Below are positions 16,960 through 17,486 of a stretch of DNA of 17,486 nucleotides, piece after piece. Position numbers and translations under genes: made by a program. Position 1 is the stretch's first letter. The number at the start of each line of letters is the position of its first letter. Source of the stretch: Acanthaster planci (taxonomy: Eukaryota; Echinodermata; Asteroidea; Valvatida; Acanthasteridae); NCBI RefSeq assembly GCF_001949145.1, contig NW_019091468.1, forward strand, positions 714,245 to 731,730, written 5' to 3'. The notes under the pieces are model-generated. The model was not told the DNA's origin, searched no databases, and worked only from the letters and a program-made list of their open reading frames with translations.

Positions 16960-17265
16960 CTAGGTGAGTAGAATCAAAGTTGTTTTTAATATTTGAAGTA
17001 AAAATATTGCTTCAGCTTTGAAGGCATTAGAGGAGAAAATCAAGTGTGCCACGTAGAGGCCAGGCTGTGTAGAGTACATAGACAACACTGCAAATGAAGC
17101 CCCTGGAATGCTCTCTGTGGTATTCTTTGTCAGTTCATTGACTTGCATCTGATTACGGAACAGATTAATCAAGTATAAAGCCCTCTCCCAAGTTCCAGAG
17201 TTAATGCAGCCATGCGGGTTTTTTCTTGGGGGAGAGGTTGGCTTTTTAAGACTGACATTGAACAC
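16960..17265 (-). other. Unassigned open frame (minus strand)
   Basis: 101 codons are open; the usable start is an internal ATG or a splice at GTGTTCAATGTCAG|T near 17254. The second half, with FAVLSMYS, QPGLYVAHLIFSS and IFLLQILK, has alternating hydrophobics around P-G-L-Y, loosely like the central strands of C1q/TNF jelly-roll domains. That is a weak resemblance only, and no downstream donor was found. Confidence 0.2.
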
Positions 17266-17366
17266 GGAAATAAGTGTGTTTAATCAAGGAGCAAAGGCCA
17301 GTACTACTTCTGGTTGTACGTCGCACGTACGGCCATGCCGCCATTATTTTTTTGTTAATCAGCTGG

Positions 17367-17387
17367 CTGCAACTTTGCAAGTTGCAG
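17367..17387. repeat. Short perfect hairpin
   Basis: CTGCAACTT-TGC-AAGTTGCAG. Nine-base arms and a three-base loop, near the right edge of the window. Confidence 0.7.
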
Positions 17388-17486
17388 GCTACCCATGGTC
17401 CACCCTTTTTGTTCGACTACAATACGCAGTCGTAACAGCTCTGCCACCGGGTACGACATATGCAGCAAGGTATGAGACGGAAAGAA

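Overview
The window is animal nuclear DNA. Coding sequence comes as short exons with GT..AG borders and matched phases, separated by introns of 0.14 to 2.5 kb, and the rest is AT-rich DNA full of short inverted-repeat elements. The domains are metazoan: WAP four-disulfide core, immunoglobulin and a Crk-type SH2. An invertebrate deuterostome is my guess, partly from the recurrent motif AGGCCTA (near 1242, 2057, 12509, 13661, 15786), but this is weak evidence. There is no prokaryotic, plasmid, CRISPR or rRNA feature, and no convincing tRNA.

Gene A lies on the minus strand (about 5130 down to 553, continuing past the left edge). It has a TATA-like box at 5155-5164 and a signal-peptide exon (4899-5037). 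A WAP exon (4390-4554) follows, then three Ser/Thr-rich linker exons (1834-1905, 1478-1558, 1248-1337), then the first half of an Ig domain (553-729). Every junction is phase 1. Two of the linker exons are a recent tandem duplication. The product would be a secreted or membrane-anchored extracellular protein.

Gene B is also on the minus strand (13185 down to at least 9652). A 23-nt first coding exon joins in phase 2 to an exon with the N-terminal half of an SH2 domain, and that joins in phase 2 to an exon with the C-terminal half. The SH2 sits at the extreme N terminus and most resembles the Crk/CrkL family, but it has lost the usual His of the phosphotyrosine pocket. The exons after the SH2 could not be assigned with confidence, and no SH3 was seen before gene A begins.

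The remaining sequence is intronic or intergenic. It holds at least eight inverted-repeat or foldback elements and four copies of a CpG-rich repeat (family F). Two of the F copies carry a terminal-inverted-repeat module at the same internal position but in opposite orientation. There is also a hAT-like MITE at 15109-15283, T-to-G homopolymer junctions, and a few unassigned ORFs. From 13230 to 17486, upstream of gene B, no gene could be recognised; two minus-strand ORFs there (14696-15034, 16960-17265) are recorded as unknown.

The two genes are transcribed in the same direction but need not act together. Both have a Rel/kappaB-like site near the 5' end, which hints at, but does not show, an immune setting.
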